NCBI RefSeq assembly: GCF_004346265.1
Contig: NZ_SMAP01000003.1
Coordinates: 91,630-155,629, forward strand
DNA: 64,000 nt
Origin: Thermomonas haemolytica
GTDB lineage: Bacteria > Pseudomonadota > Gammaproteobacteria > Xanthomonadales > Xanthomonadaceae
Direction: 5' to 3'
Positions 49,467 through 58,001 of the stretch are shown one piece after another. A program made the translations under genes and the position numbers. The notes below the pieces were generated by a model. The model was not told where the DNA came from, did not search any database, and saw only the letters and a list, made by a program, of their open reading frames with translations. How positions within the stretch are numbered: position 1 is the first letter of the stretch; every line of letters starts with the position of its first letter.

Positions 49467-51926
49467 ATGCCCCGCATCCAAGACGAAGACGACGACCTGC
49501 ACGACGACGCGGCGGGCGACACTGGCGCCTCGCCCTGGCGGCGGCGCCTGCTGGTCGCCGGGCTGCTGGCGGTGGCCCTGCTGCTGGGCTTCCTGGTGCC
49601 TTACCTGCTGTACCTCAACCACGAGGTCGGGGTGCGCTTCGGCCAGCTGCGCTGGCAGGTGCCGACCCGGGTGTACGCGCGCCCGCTGGTGCTGCGCCAG
49701 GGGCTGGCGCTGGACGCGCAGACCCTGAAGCTGGAATTGGATGCCGCCGCCTACCACGAGGGCGACGGCCAGCGCGCCGGCACCTATGCGCGCGACGGCG
49801 GGCGTTGGCGGATTTCCAGCCGTGGCTATGCCGACGTGGACGGGCGGGTGCCGCCCTCGGTGCTGGAGGTGGTGCTCTCGGGCGATGAGGTGGCCTCGAT
49901 CCGCGACCTGCGCCGCCGCCAGGCCCTGCGCAGCGCGCGCCTGGACCCGGCGCGGATCGCCACCCTGTACGGGCAGAACCAGGAAGAGCGCCGGCTGGTG
50001 CGGCTGGAGGAAGTGCCGGAGCTGCTGATCACCGGCCTGCAGGCGGTGGAGGACCGCGACTTCAACCACCACATCGGGATCGACTTCAGCGGCATGCTGC
50101 GCGCCGCGTTCGTCAACCTCACCTCCGGGGGTGAGACCCGTCAGGGCGGCAGCACCCTGACCCAGCAGCTGGCACGCAGCGGCCTGCTCGGCATCGGCCG
50201 CGAGCAGACCTTCACCCGCAAGTTCAAGGAGATCCTGTTCGCGCTGCTGCTGGAGGCGCGCTACGACAAGCGCACCATCCTCGAGGCCTACCTCAACCAG
50301 GTGGACCTGGGCCAGCGCGGCGCGCAGTCGATCCGCGGGGTCGCGGCGGCCTCCGAGTTCTGGTTCGGACGCGATCTCAAAGACCTGTCCACCGAGCAGA
50401 TCGCGCTGCTGATCGGGATGGTGAAAGGGCCGTCCTGGTACAACCCGCGGCGCAATCCCGAGCGCGCGCTGGAGCGCCGCAACGTCGTGCTGGGGCAGAT
50501 GCGCGAGACCGGCCTGATCAGCGAGGCCGAATACCGGCGCGCGCTGCAGGCCCCGCTGGGGGTCACCCGCAACGCCGGCAACCTCGCCGCCAACCGGTTC
50601 CCGGCGTATGTCGATCTGGTGCGCAAGCAGCTGGCGCGCGACTACCCGGCCGATTCCATCTCCGGCGCCGGGCTGGCGGTGATGACCGGGATGTCGCCGT
50701 CCGCGCAGGCCTATGCCGAGGGCGCGGTGGCGCACACCCTGGACGCGCTGCAGACGCGCGGCCGCCCGCCGCTGGAGGCGGGGCTGGTGATGACCGACGT
50801 GCACGACGGCGACGTGCTGGCGGTGGTGGGCAGCCGGCAGTACACCGAACCCGGCTTCAACCGCGCGGTGGATGCGCGGCGGCCAGTGGGCTCGCTGCTG
50901 AAGCCGTTCGTCTATCTGCTGGCGCTGGCCCAGCCGGCGCAGTGGTCGCTGGCCAGCACCCTCAGCGATGCCCCGGTGACGGTGGGGCTGGGCGGCGGCA
51001 GGCGCTGGATCCCGGGCAATTCCGACGGGCGCAGCCACGGCGATGTCACCCTGATGGACGCGCTGGCGCAGAGCTACAACCAGGCCACGGTGCGGCTGGG
51101 GATGGCGGTGAGGCTGCCGCGGCTGGCTACCCTTCTGCGCACGCTGGCGGGGATCGAGGCCGCGCCGCAGCCCTCGCTGATCCTCGGCGCGATCGACCAG
51201 AGCCCGTACGCGATGGCGCAGCTCTACCAGTTCCTCGCCTCCGGCGGCGAGGTGCAGCCGCTGCATGCGGTGCGCGGCGTGCTGGATGCGCAGGGGCGCG
51301 CGCTCAAGCGCTACGACAAGGACGCCCCGCCGGCGCAGAAGGGCGACGCGGTGGCCGCGCGCCTGGTCGGCAATGCCTTGCAGTACGTGGTGACCGCGGG
51401 CACCGCGCGCGCGCTGCTGGCGCAAGGCCTGGGCCACCTGGCCCCGGCCGGCAAGACCGGCACCAGCAACGACAGCCGCGACAGCTGGTTCGCCGGCTAC
51501 ACCGGCGACCACCTGCTGGTGGTGTGGGTGGGCAACGACCAGAACCAGCCCACCGGCCTGTACGGCGCCACCGGCGGCATGCGGGTGTGGTCGGAGGTGT
51601 TCCGGCGCCTGCCCAGCGCGCCGCTGCGGCTGTCGTCCGACGGCATCGAATGGCGCTGGGTGCTGGACGGGCAGAGCACCGACGCGGATTGCCCGGGCGC
51701 GCGCCGGTTCCCGTTCGTGGCGGGATATGCACCGGCCTACCAGCCCTGCCAGTACGCGCCGCCGGTGGAACTCGACGAATTCGGCAATCCGGTCAGTCCG
51801 CCCGCCGACGTGCCCGGCGGCAACCTGCTGCAGCGGGCCGGGGATGCCCTCCGGCATTTCTTCGGCGGTGGTGATCCGGCCAAGACCCCGCCACCCGCGC
51901 CGGCCCCGGCGCAGCCCACGCCGTGA
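49467..51926 (+). CDS. mrcB: Bifunctional penicillin-binding protein 1B
   Basis: Class A PBP that polymerises and cross-links peptidoglycan. The 819 residues have an acidic cytoplasmic tail (DEDDDLHDD), a membrane helix (about 26-50), the UB2H regulatory domain (about 60-155), glycosyltransferase family 51 (EDRDFNHHIGID with catalytic Glu; GGSTLTQQLAR), and a transpeptidase with S476-L-L-K479, SYN and KTGT at 663-666. The C-terminus is a Pro-rich tail with two cysteines before it. UB2H marks it as PBP1B, the partner of LpoB/CpoB. dinG follows after 7 bases. Confidence 0.95.
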   Translation: MPRIQDEDDDLHDDAAGDTGASPWRRRLLVAGLLAVALLLGFLVPYLLYLNHEVGVRFGQLRWQVPTRVYARPLVLRQGLALDAQTLKLELDAAAYHEGDGQRAGTYARDGGRWRISSRGYADVDGRVPPSVLEVVLSGDEVASIRDLRRRQALRSARLDPARIATLYGQNQEERRLVRLEEVPELLITGLQAVEDRDFNHHIGIDFSGMLRAAFVNLTSGGETRQGGSTLTQQLARSGLLGIGREQTFTRKFKEILFALLLEARYDKRTILEAYLNQVDLGQRGAQSIRGVAAASEFWFGRDLKDLSTEQIALLIGMVKGPSWYNPRRNPERALERRNVVLGQMRETGLISEAEYRRALQAPLGVTRNAGNLAANRFPAYVDLVRKQLARDYPADSISGAGLAVMTGMSPSAQAYAEGAVAHTLDALQTRGRPPLEAGLVMTDVHDGDVLAVVGSRQYTEPGFNRAVDARRPVGSLLKPFVYLLALAQPAQWSLASTLSDAPVTVGLGGGRRWIPGNSDGRSHGDVTLMDALAQSYNQATVRLGMAVRLPRLATLLRTLAGIEAAPQPSLILGAIDQSPYAMAQLYQFLASGGEVQPLHAVRGVLDAQGRALKRYDKDAPPAQKGDAVAARLVGNALQYVVTAGTARALLAQGLGHLAPAGKTGTSNDSRDSWFAGYTGDHLLVVWVGNDQNQPTGLYGATGGMRVWSEVFRRLPSAPLRLSSDGIEWRWVLDGQSTDADCPGARRFPFVAGYAPAYQPCQYAPPVELDEFGNPVSPPADVPGGNLLQRAGDALRHFFGGGDPAKTPPPAPAPAQPTP

Positions 51927-51933
51927 CCGGGCC

Positions 51934-53925
51934 GTGACCGGAACGGAATCGCGGCTGGCCCGCGCCACGATCGAGGCGCTCGGCGAACAGGCCGCGCTGG
52001 CCGGGGCGCTGCCGGGCTTCCGTCCGCGCCCGGCGCAGCAGCGGCTGGCGGCGGCGGTGGCGGAGGCGTTCGAACAGCGCGCGGTGCTGCTGGCCGAGGC
52101 TGGCACCGGCACCGGCAAGACCTTCGCCTACCTGGTGCCGGCGCTGCTGTCGGGGCTGAAGACCATCGTCTCCACCGGTACCCGCGCGCTGCAGGACCAG
52201 CTCTACCAGCGCGACCTGCCGCGGGTGCGCCAGGCCCTCGGCGTGGGCCTGAAGACCGCGCTGCTGAAAGGGCGTGCCAACTACCTGTGCCGCTACCGGC
52301 TGGAGCAGGCCAAAGGCGAGCCGCGGTTCACCACCCGCGAGCAGGTCGGCCAGTTCCAGCGCGTGGTGGCCTGGAGCGGGCGCACCCGCAGCGGCGACAT
52401 GGCCGAGCTGGAATCGCTGGCCGAGGACTCGCCGCTGCTGCCGCTGGTGACCTCCACCGCCGACAACTGCCTGGGCACCGAATGCCCGTTCTGGAGCGAA
52501 TGCTTCGTGGTGCAGGCGCGCCAGCGCGCGCAGGCAGCCGACCTGGTGGTGGTCAACCACCATCTGCTGCTGGCCGACCTGGCGCTGAAGCAGGAAGGCT
52601 TCGGCGAGATCCTGCCGGGCGCGCAGGCGTTCGTGGTGGACGAGGCGCACCAGCTGCCGGAGCTGGCGGCGCAGTTCTTCGGCGAGGGACTGGGCGCACG
52701 CCCGCTGGTGGAGCTGGCGCGCGATGCGATCGCCGAGGCCAAGGGCGTGCCCGGCGCGCTGGCGGCGCTGCAGGCCCCGGCGCAGGCGCTGGAGCAGGCT
52801 ACCCGCGCGCTGCGGGCGGCGATGGACAGCCTGCCGCAGCGCGGCACCGCCTGGCGCGCACGCGACGGGGTGGACGTGGAGCCGGCGCTGGACACCCTGG
52901 AGGACGCGCTGCAGGGCCTGCACGCCGCGCTTGCGCCGCTGCGCGAGGCGGCGCCCGGGCTGGAGGCCTGCCACGCGCGCGCGCAGGAGCAACTGGGGCG
53001 GCTGCGCCGCTGGCTGGGGAACGGACGCGCGGGGTCGGAGCCGACGTTCGACGCCGACGCCTCGCCCTCCATGCAGGACTCTCCCGAGGTCCACTGGTAC
53101 GAACTCACCCCGCGCGGGTTCCGCCTGCAGCGCACGCCGCTGGACGTCTCCGCCCCGCTGCGCGCGCACCGCGAGCAGTCGCATGCGGCCTGGGTGTTCA
53201 CCTCGGCCACGCTGGCGGTGGCGGGCCGGTTCGACCATCTGGCGCAGCGCTTGGGGGTGGAGGGCGCGCGCGAGCTGATCCAGCCCAGCCCGTTCGACTG
53301 GCCGCGGCAGGCGCTGTGCTACCTGCCGCCGAGCCTGCCGGAGCCGGCGATGCGCGACTACGGCCAGGCCGTGCTGGCGGCGGTGCGGCCGGTGCTGGAG
53401 GCCTCGGGCGGGCGCGCGTTCCTGCTGTTCGCCTCGCACCGCGCCCTGCGCGAGGCGGCCGCGGCGCTGGCCGATGGCCCATGGCCGCTGTTCGTGCAGG
53501 GCAGCGCGCCGCGCCACGTCCTGCTGCAGCAGTTCCGCGAATCCGGCAACGGCGTGCTGCTGGGCACCGCCAGCTTCCGCGAGGGCGTGGACGTGGCCGG
53601 CGAGGCGCTGAGCGTGGTGGTGATCGACAAGCTGCCGTTCGCCGCGCCGGACGACCCGGTGTTCGAGGCGCGGCTGGAGGCGATCCGCCGCGCCGGCGGC
53701 ACCCCATTCCATGACGAGCAGATCCCGCAGGCGGTGATCGCGCTCAAGCAGGGCGCCGGTCGCCTGATCCGCAGCGAAACCGACCGCGGCGTGCTGGTGC
53801 TGTGCGACCCGCGCCTGCTGGGCAAATCCTACGGCCGGATCTTCCTCGACTCGCTGCCGCCGCTGCCGCGCACCCGTGCGCTGGCCGACGTGCAGGCGTT
53901 CTTCGCGGATAATCCCGGGCGATGA
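51934..53925 (+). CDS. DinG/YoaA-type 4Fe-4S DNA helicase
   Basis: A 663-residue XPD-like superfamily 2 helicase. Walker A AGTGTGKT is at 56-63. Four iron-sulphur cysteines are visible at C119, C179, C184 and C190, followed by VVNHHLLLADL. DEAH is at 236-239, and the C-terminal helicase motifs GTASFREGVDVAGE and QGAGRLIR are present. YoaA assists replication repair with the HolC subunit in E. coli; the position next to tsaB matches yoaA. The GTG at 51934 is the best start: it lies 7 bases after mrcB and begins the family-like N-terminus. The stop overlaps tsaB by ATGA. Confidence 0.92.
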   Translation: MTGTESRLARATIEALGEQAALAGALPGFRPRPAQQRLAAAVAEAFEQRAVLLAEAGTGTGKTFAYLVPALLSGLKTIVSTGTRALQDQLYQRDLPRVRQALGVGLKTALLKGRANYLCRYRLEQAKGEPRFTTREQVGQFQRVVAWSGRTRSGDMAELESLAEDSPLLPLVTSTADNCLGTECPFWSECFVVQARQRAQAADLVVVNHHLLLADLALKQEGFGEILPGAQAFVVDEAHQLPELAAQFFGEGLGARPLVELARDAIAEAKGVPGALAALQAPAQALEQATRALRAAMDSLPQRGTAWRARDGVDVEPALDTLEDALQGLHAALAPLREAAPGLEACHARAQEQLGRLRRWLGNGRAGSEPTFDADASPSMQDSPEVHWYELTPRGFRLQRTPLDVSAPLRAHREQSHAAWVFTSATLAVAGRFDHLAQRLGVEGARELIQPSPFDWPRQALCYLPPSLPEPAMRDYGQAVLAAVRPVLEASGGRAFLLFASHRALREAAAALADGPWPLFVQGSAPRHVLLQQFRESGNGVLLGTASFREGVDVAGEALSVVVIDKLPFAAPDDPVFEARLEAIRRAGGTPFHDEQIPQAVIALKQGAGRLIRSETDRGVLVLCDPRLLGKSYGRIFLDSLPPLPRTRALADVQAFFADNPGR

Positions 53926-54608
53926 AATTACTGGCCTTCGAAACCGCCACCGAAGCCTGTTCGGTGGCGCTTTACATCGACGGCGAGGTGCGCGAGCGCT
54001 TCGCCATCGCCCCGCGCCGGCATGCCGAGCTGGCGCTGCCCTGGGCCGAGGCGCTGCTGGCCGAGGCTGGCCTGCGGCGCCGCCAGCTGGATGCGATCGC
54101 GCTCGGGCGCGGCCCGGGCGCGTTCACCGGGGTGCGTCTGGCGGTGGCGATCGCGCAGGGCATCGCGCTCGGCCTCGACCGCCCGCTGCTGCCGGTGTCC
54201 ACCCTGGCCGCGCTGGCGCTGCAGGCCGCAGGCCCGCGCCGGCTGGCCGCGATCGACGCGCGCATGGGCGAGGTGTATCTGGGCGCGTTCGGGTGGGATG
54301 GCCAGGGGCTGCAACCGCTGGCGCCGGAGCAGGTGGCCGCGCCGGAGGCGGTGATCTTGCCCGAAGGCGAAGACTGGCACGGTGCCGGCACCGGCTTTGC
54401 GGTCGCAGGCGGCATGCTGGGCGCACGCATGGGCGCGCGCCTGCATGCGGCCGATGACGCCGCCCTGCCGCATGCGGCCGACGTGGCACACCTGGCCGCT
54501 GCCGCCTTCGCCCGTGGCGAAGGCCTGCCGCCGGAGCAGGTGGAGCCGGCCTACCTGCGCAACGAGGTCGCCCTCACCCTGGCCCAGCAGCAGGCGCGGC
54601 GCGGCTGA
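53922..54608 (+). CDS. tsaB: tRNA threonylcarbamoyladenosine biosynthesis protein TsaB
   Basis: A 228-residue actin-like protein that scaffolds TsaD and TsaE in making t6A at position 37 of ANN-decoding tRNAs. The N-terminal MKLLAFETATEACSVAL and the following RGPGAFTGVRLAVAIAQGIA are diagnostic. It starts inside the dinG stop (ATGA). A GATAAT hexamer ends eight bases before the ATG, so an internal promoter is possible, but coupling to dinG is the simpler reading. Confidence 0.95.
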   Translation: MKLLAFETATEACSVALYIDGEVRERFAIAPRRHAELALPWAEALLAEAGLRRRQLDAIALGRGPGAFTGVRLAVAIAQGIALGLDRPLLPVSTLAALALQAAGPRRLAAIDARMGEVYLGAFGWDGQGLQPLAPEQVAAPEAVILPEGEDWHGAGTGFAVAGGMLGARMGARLHAADDAALPHAADVAHLAAAAFARGEGLPPEQVEPAYLRNEVALTLAQQQARRG

Positions 54609-54675
54609 GTTCACGCCCCACGCCGTGACTTTTGGCTATTCTCCCCTGCAGGTTCCACGTGCAAGGGGGGGGAGA

Positions 54676-55158
54676 GTGAAGGTTCGGATCCTGATGCTGG
54701 TCGCGGCGCTGGCCGCGGCGTCGGCGTCCGCCGAGGAGGTGCCGTTCAAGGGCAGGACACTGGAAGTCGACACCGGCCAGGAGGCCAAGCCGATCCTGAA
54801 GGTGGACGGGTCGCGCTACGTGGTGCCGGGCAGCCGCGAGCAGCTGGTGGCGAAGGCGCAGGCTTGCCTGGCCGCGCAGGAGGGCGTGAGCGTGGAGGCG
54901 GTGGACGCCGAGCAGGGACGGCTGCAGGTCACCCTGCTGACCGGGTTCCGCGCCAGTTTCGCCAACCAGACGCTGCGCACAAAGCTGGCGATGGAGGTAG
55001 GCGACGGCTACTTCCAGGCCACCGAATCCAGTCTCGAACTGGCCCAGGCCGACGGCAGCGGCTACGTCCCGCTCGGGCAGTCGGCGGGGCTGTGGGAGAA
55101 GGCGCTCGACGCGCTGGTGAAGCACGAGGACGCGCTGGTCGACTGCATGTACCGCTGA
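54676..55158 (+). CDS. Small secreted protein of unknown function
   Basis: A 160-residue protein starting at GTG 54676, with a very strong purine-rich Shine-Dalgarno (AAGGGGGGGGAGA) just before it. The signal peptide is residues 1-17 (ASASA-EE). The mature part begins VPFKGRTLEVDTGQEAKPIL and is a compact mixed domain with one central cysteine (KAQACLAAQE) and one at the C-terminus (DCMYR), which could form a disulphide. I do not recognise the family; the layout recalls small envelope proteins with a DUF4468-like beta region, but this is only a resemblance. It is convergent with tonB. Confidence 0.75.
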   Translation: MKVRILMLVAALAAASASAEEVPFKGRTLEVDTGQEAKPILKVDGSRYVVPGSREQLVAKAQACLAAQEGVSVEAVDAEQGRLQVTLLTGFRASFANQTLRTKLAMEVGDGYFQATESSLELAQADGSGYVPLGQSAGLWEKALDALVKHEDALVDCMYR

Positions 55159-55170
55159 GGCCGCGGGCGG

Positions 55171-55193
55171 CCCGGTGCCGTGACGGCGCCGGG
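55171..55193. terminator. Hairpin between the small secreted protein gene and tonB
   Basis: CCCGGTGCC (55171-55179) pairs with GGCGCCGGG (55185-55193) with one G-U pair and a 5-base loop, placed between convergent stops. Confidence 0.45.
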
Positions 55194-55194
55194 G

Positions 55195-56082
55195 TCAGCG
55201 GTCCACCAGCGTGCCGCCCGGCAGGAACTGCCAGGTGCGGGTGACGTGCAGGATGTCCGGGTCCTCGGCGGTTTTCGGCAGCGGCGGGAACGGTTCCGAC
55301 AGCTTGACGATGCGTTCGGCGGCGGCATCCAGCATCGGGATGTGGCTGGACTGCACGATCCGGATGCTTTCCACGCTGCCGTCGCGGCGCACACCGACGC
55401 TGATCACCACCACCCCGCCGATGTGGCGGCGGCGCGCCTCGTCCGGGTAGTTCAGGTTGCCGACCCGCTCCACCCGGTCCACCCAGGCGCGCAGGTACTG
55501 GGCCCAGGCGTATTCGCGGGTGCTGGCGGAGACGAACTTGCGCTTCGGGCGCTTGGCGTATTCGGCCGAACGCAGCTGGATCTCGGCCGCCAGCCGCGCC
55601 ATCTCGATGTCGTGGTCGATCTTCTCGCGCCCGGGCGGGCGGTCGTCGGGGCGCGATTCCGGCTGCGGGCGCGGTTGCGGCAGGGCCTGCTGGCCGCGGG
55701 TGGAGGCGGCGATCCGGCTGTCCTGCGGCGGGCTGGGCGCGGGCGACTGCGCATGCAGCGGGCGCGGCGCCAGCCCCTCGGTCGCCTGCGGCACCGGGCC
55801 GGCCTGGGGTGCGCCGGGTCGGCTGCTCTTGTCCTGTTCGCCGCCGCCCTGGTTGTTGGCCTGGGCGAGGAAGTCGGCCTGGGCCGGGGTGAGCGGGGTC
55901 TGGGTGCGGGTCTGGATCACGTCCAGGGTCGGCACCAGCGGGGCGGCGTCCTCCAGCGCGAAGCCGACCCCGAAGATCACCAGCGCGTGCAGCAGCAGCG
56001 ACAGCACCACGGTGGCGCGCAGGCGCTCGGCCTCGCCGATGCGCGGGGCCGGCGGCACGGCGGGAGCGCCGGGTGCCGTCAT
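55195..56082 (-). CDS. tonB: TonB-like energy-transducing protein
   Basis: A 295-residue protein with a cytoplasmic start, one membrane helix (about 22-42, SLLLHALVIFGVGFAL), and a long Pro/Gln/Arg-rich periplasmic stretch (about 95-150). A charged helix (IEMARLAAEIQLRSAEYA) and a C-terminal TonB domain (about 200-295: VERVGNLNYPDEARRRHIGG, then VVVISVGVRRDGSVESIRI) follow. Its ATG overlaps the gshB stop. ExbB/ExbD are not in the window. The gshB-tonB pair next to pilGHIJ is conserved in Xanthomonas and Pseudomonas relatives. Confidence 0.9.
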   Translation of the reverse strand: MTAPGAPAVPPAPRIGEAERLRATVVLSLLLHALVIFGVGFALEDAAPLVPTLDVIQTRTQTPLTPAQADFLAQANNQGGGEQDKSSRPGAPQAGPVPQATEGLAPRPLHAQSPAPSPPQDSRIAASTRGQQALPQPRPQPESRPDDRPPGREKIDHDIEMARLAAEIQLRSAEYAKRPKRKFVSASTREYAWAQYLRAWVDRVERVGNLNYPDEARRRHIGGVVVISVGVRRDGSVESIRIVQSSHIPMLDAAAERIVKLSEPFPPLPKTAEDPDILHVTRTWQFLPGGTLVDR

Positions 56083-57044
56083 CGCCCCCCGGCCAGCGCT
56101 TCGATGCGCTCGAACAGCATCCCGGCGATGTTCAGGCCGAACTGCGCGTCCAGCTCGCGGATGCAGGTCGGGCTGGTGACATTGACTTCGGTGAGGTAGT
56201 CGCCGATCACGTCCAGCCCCACGAACAGCATGCCGCGGCGCTGCATTTCCGGGCCGACCTGGGATGCGATCCAGCGGTCGCGCTCGGACAGCGGGCGGCC
56301 TTCGCCGCGGCCGCCGGCGGCGAGGTTGCCGCGGAACTCGTCGCCCTGCGGGATGCGTGCCAGGCAGTAGTCCACCGGCGTGCCGTCCACCAGCAGGATG
56401 CGCTTGTCGCCCTGCGCGATCTCCGGCAGGTAGCGCTGGGCCATCGCCAGGTGGCGGCCGCCGGCGGTCAGCGTCTCCAGGATCACGTTGAGGTTGGGAT
56501 CACCGGCGCGGGCGCGGAAGATCGAGCGCCCGCCCATGCCGTCCAGCGGCTTGAGCACCGCCTCGCCGTGCTCGGCCACGAAGGCCTTGAGTGCGCCGGC
56601 GTCGCGGCTGACCAGGGTCGGCGGGCAGCACTGCGGGAACAGCAGCGCGGCCAGTTTTTCGTTGAAGTCGCGCAGGCCCTGCGGGTCGTTCACCACCAGC
56701 GCGCCCTGGCGCTGGGCCAGGCCCAGGATCTGGGTGTCGTGCAGGTAATCGGCATCCACCGGCGGGTCGGTGCGCATCAGCACCACCTGGCCGGGGCCGA
56801 AGTCGAGTTCGGCCCATTCACCCAGCTGGAAATGGTCGCCGTACACATCGCGCACCTGCAGCGGCGCCACGGTGGCGGCGGCGCGACCGGCGCGCACGCC
56901 CAGCCCGCCGGGGCGCACGTAGTGCAGGCGATGGCCGCGGCGCTGGGCCTCCAGCAGCATGGCGAAGGTGGAATCCTTGGCGATCTTGATGGCCGCGATC
57001 GGGTCCATCACGACCACCACGTCGAGCGGGCCAAAATGCGGCAT
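56079..57044 (-). CDS. gshB: Glutathione synthetase
   Basis: ATP-grasp ligase adding glycine to gamma-glutamylcysteine. The 321 residues (start MPHFGPLDVVVVMDPIAAI) match the family length. Visible elements are the N-terminal MDPIAAIKIAKDSTFAML, the ATP-binding VLKPLDGMGGRSIF, and the metal-binding LTEVNVTSPTCIRE near the end. The start 57044 is preceded at 28 bases by TACCAT, a likely -10 box. The gene is cotranscribed with tonB by ATGA overlap and divergent from the pilG operon. Confidence 0.96.
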   Translation of the reverse strand: MPHFGPLDVVVVMDPIAAIKIAKDSTFAMLLEAQRRGHRLHYVRPGGLGVRAGRAAATVAPLQVRDVYGDHFQLGEWAELDFGPGQVVLMRTDPPVDADYLHDTQILGLAQRQGALVVNDPQGLRDFNEKLAALLFPQCCPPTLVSRDAGALKAFVAEHGEAVLKPLDGMGGRSIFRARAGDPNLNVILETLTAGGRHLAMAQRYLPEIAQGDKRILLVDGTPVDYCLARIPQGDEFRGNLAAGGRGEGRPLSERDRWIASQVGPEMQRRGMLFVGLDVIGDYLTEVNVTSPTCIRELDAQFGLNIAGMLFERIEALAGGR

Positions 57045-57118
57045 GGCGGCTTCACAGTCGGGGGAGGGCAGGATGGTAGCAGCCCCCGCCGCGGCCGGCG
57101 CCCTCGCTGCGCGAATGC

Positions 57119-57147
57119 TTGACAGCCTGCCCGCAGGCTTGGATAAA
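57119..57147 (+). promoter_or_regulatory. Sigma-70 promoter of the pilGHIJ-chpA operon
   Basis: TTGACA (57119-57124), exactly 17 bases, GATAAA (57142-57147); the -10 matches four of six. The spacer contains the perfect dyad GCCTGC-CC-GCAGGC (57125-57138), a possible operator. The expected transcript start is about 57 bases before pilG. Confidence 0.7.
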
Positions 57148-57211
57148 GGCAGCTCGCAACGCGCGCAGACGCGGCGGTTGGCAATCGCGCAAGAGCGCGC
57201 AAGGGGCATGC

Positions 57212-57613
57212 ATGGCGCAGCAGGATGGGGCAGGCATCAACCTCCAGGGGCTGAGGGTGATGGTCATCGACGATTCGCGGACGATCCGGCGCACGGCGGA
57301 AACGCTGCTGGCGCGCGAGGGCTGCGAGGTCGTGACCGCCACCGACGGTTTCGAGGCGCTGGCCAAGATCGCCGACCACAACCCGCAGATCATCTTCGTG
57401 GACATCATGATGCCGCGCCTGGATGGCTATCAGACCTGCGCGCTGATCAAGAACAACCAGACCTTCAAATCTGTGCCGGTGATCATGCTTTCGTCGAAGG
57501 ATGGTTTGTTCGACAAGGCGCGAGGCCGTATCGTCGGCTCCGAGCAGTACCTGACCAAGCCCTTCACGCGCGAGGAGCTGCTGGGGGCAATCCGCACTTA
57601 CGTCAATGCCTGA
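57212..57613 (+). CDS. pilG: Pil-Chp response regulator PilG
   Basis: A 133-residue single-domain CheY-like regulator controlling type IV pilus extension, acting with PilB and FimX-type partners. The acidic pocket is D20 and D21 (VIDDS), the phospho-acceptor is D64 (FVDIMMPRLDG), and the conserved Lys is in LTKPFTREELL. A 12-residue N-terminal extension is typical. The start at 57212 fits Xanthomonas PilG; the frame upstream is untranslated leader. First gene of the operon. Confidence 0.96.
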   Translation: MAQQDGAGINLQGLRVMVIDDSRTIRRTAETLLAREGCEVVTATDGFEALAKIADHNPQIIFVDIMMPRLDGYQTCALIKNNQTFKSVPVIMLSSKDGLFDKARGRIVGSEQYLTKPFTREELLGAIRTYVNA

Positions 57614-57631
57614 CCGGGGGGTAAGGCTTTC

Positions 57632-57997
57632 ATGGCTCGCATTCTGCTGATCGAGGACTCACCGACCGAAGCCGCGGTGATGATCCAGCTGCTGGAACGC
57701 AACGGCCACGAGGTGATCGCGTCCGCCAGCGCGGAGGACGGCATTGCCGCGTGCCGGCGCGAGAAGCCCGACCTGGTGCTGATGGACGTGATCCTGCCCG
57801 GCATGAACGGGTTCCAGGCCACCCGCACCCTGACCCGTGATGCCGAGACCGGGCACATCCCGATCCTGATCATCAGCACCAAGGGGCTGGATACCGACCG
57901 GGTCTGGGGCCTGCGCCAGGGCGCCAAGGACTACATCACCAAGCCGCCGCGCGAAAGCGACCTGGTGGCACGGATCAACGCACTGATCGGGCACTGA
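57632..57997 (+). CDS. pilH: Pil-Chp response regulator PilH
   Basis: A 121-residue CheY-like regulator, thought to act on retraction or as a phosphate sink. The acidic pair is E8 and D9 (LIEDSPTE), the phospho-acceptor D52 (LMDVILPGMNG), and the Lys is in YITKPPRE. The strong purine-rich stretch GGGGGGTAAGG precedes the ATG, 18 bases after pilG. Confidence 0.96.
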   Translation: MARILLIEDSPTEAAVMIQLLERNGHEVIASASAEDGIAACRREKPDLVLMDVILPGMNGFQATRTLTRDAETGHIPILIISTKGLDTDRVWGLRQGAKDYITKPPRESDLVARINALIGH

Positions 57998-58001
57998 AGG
58001 C

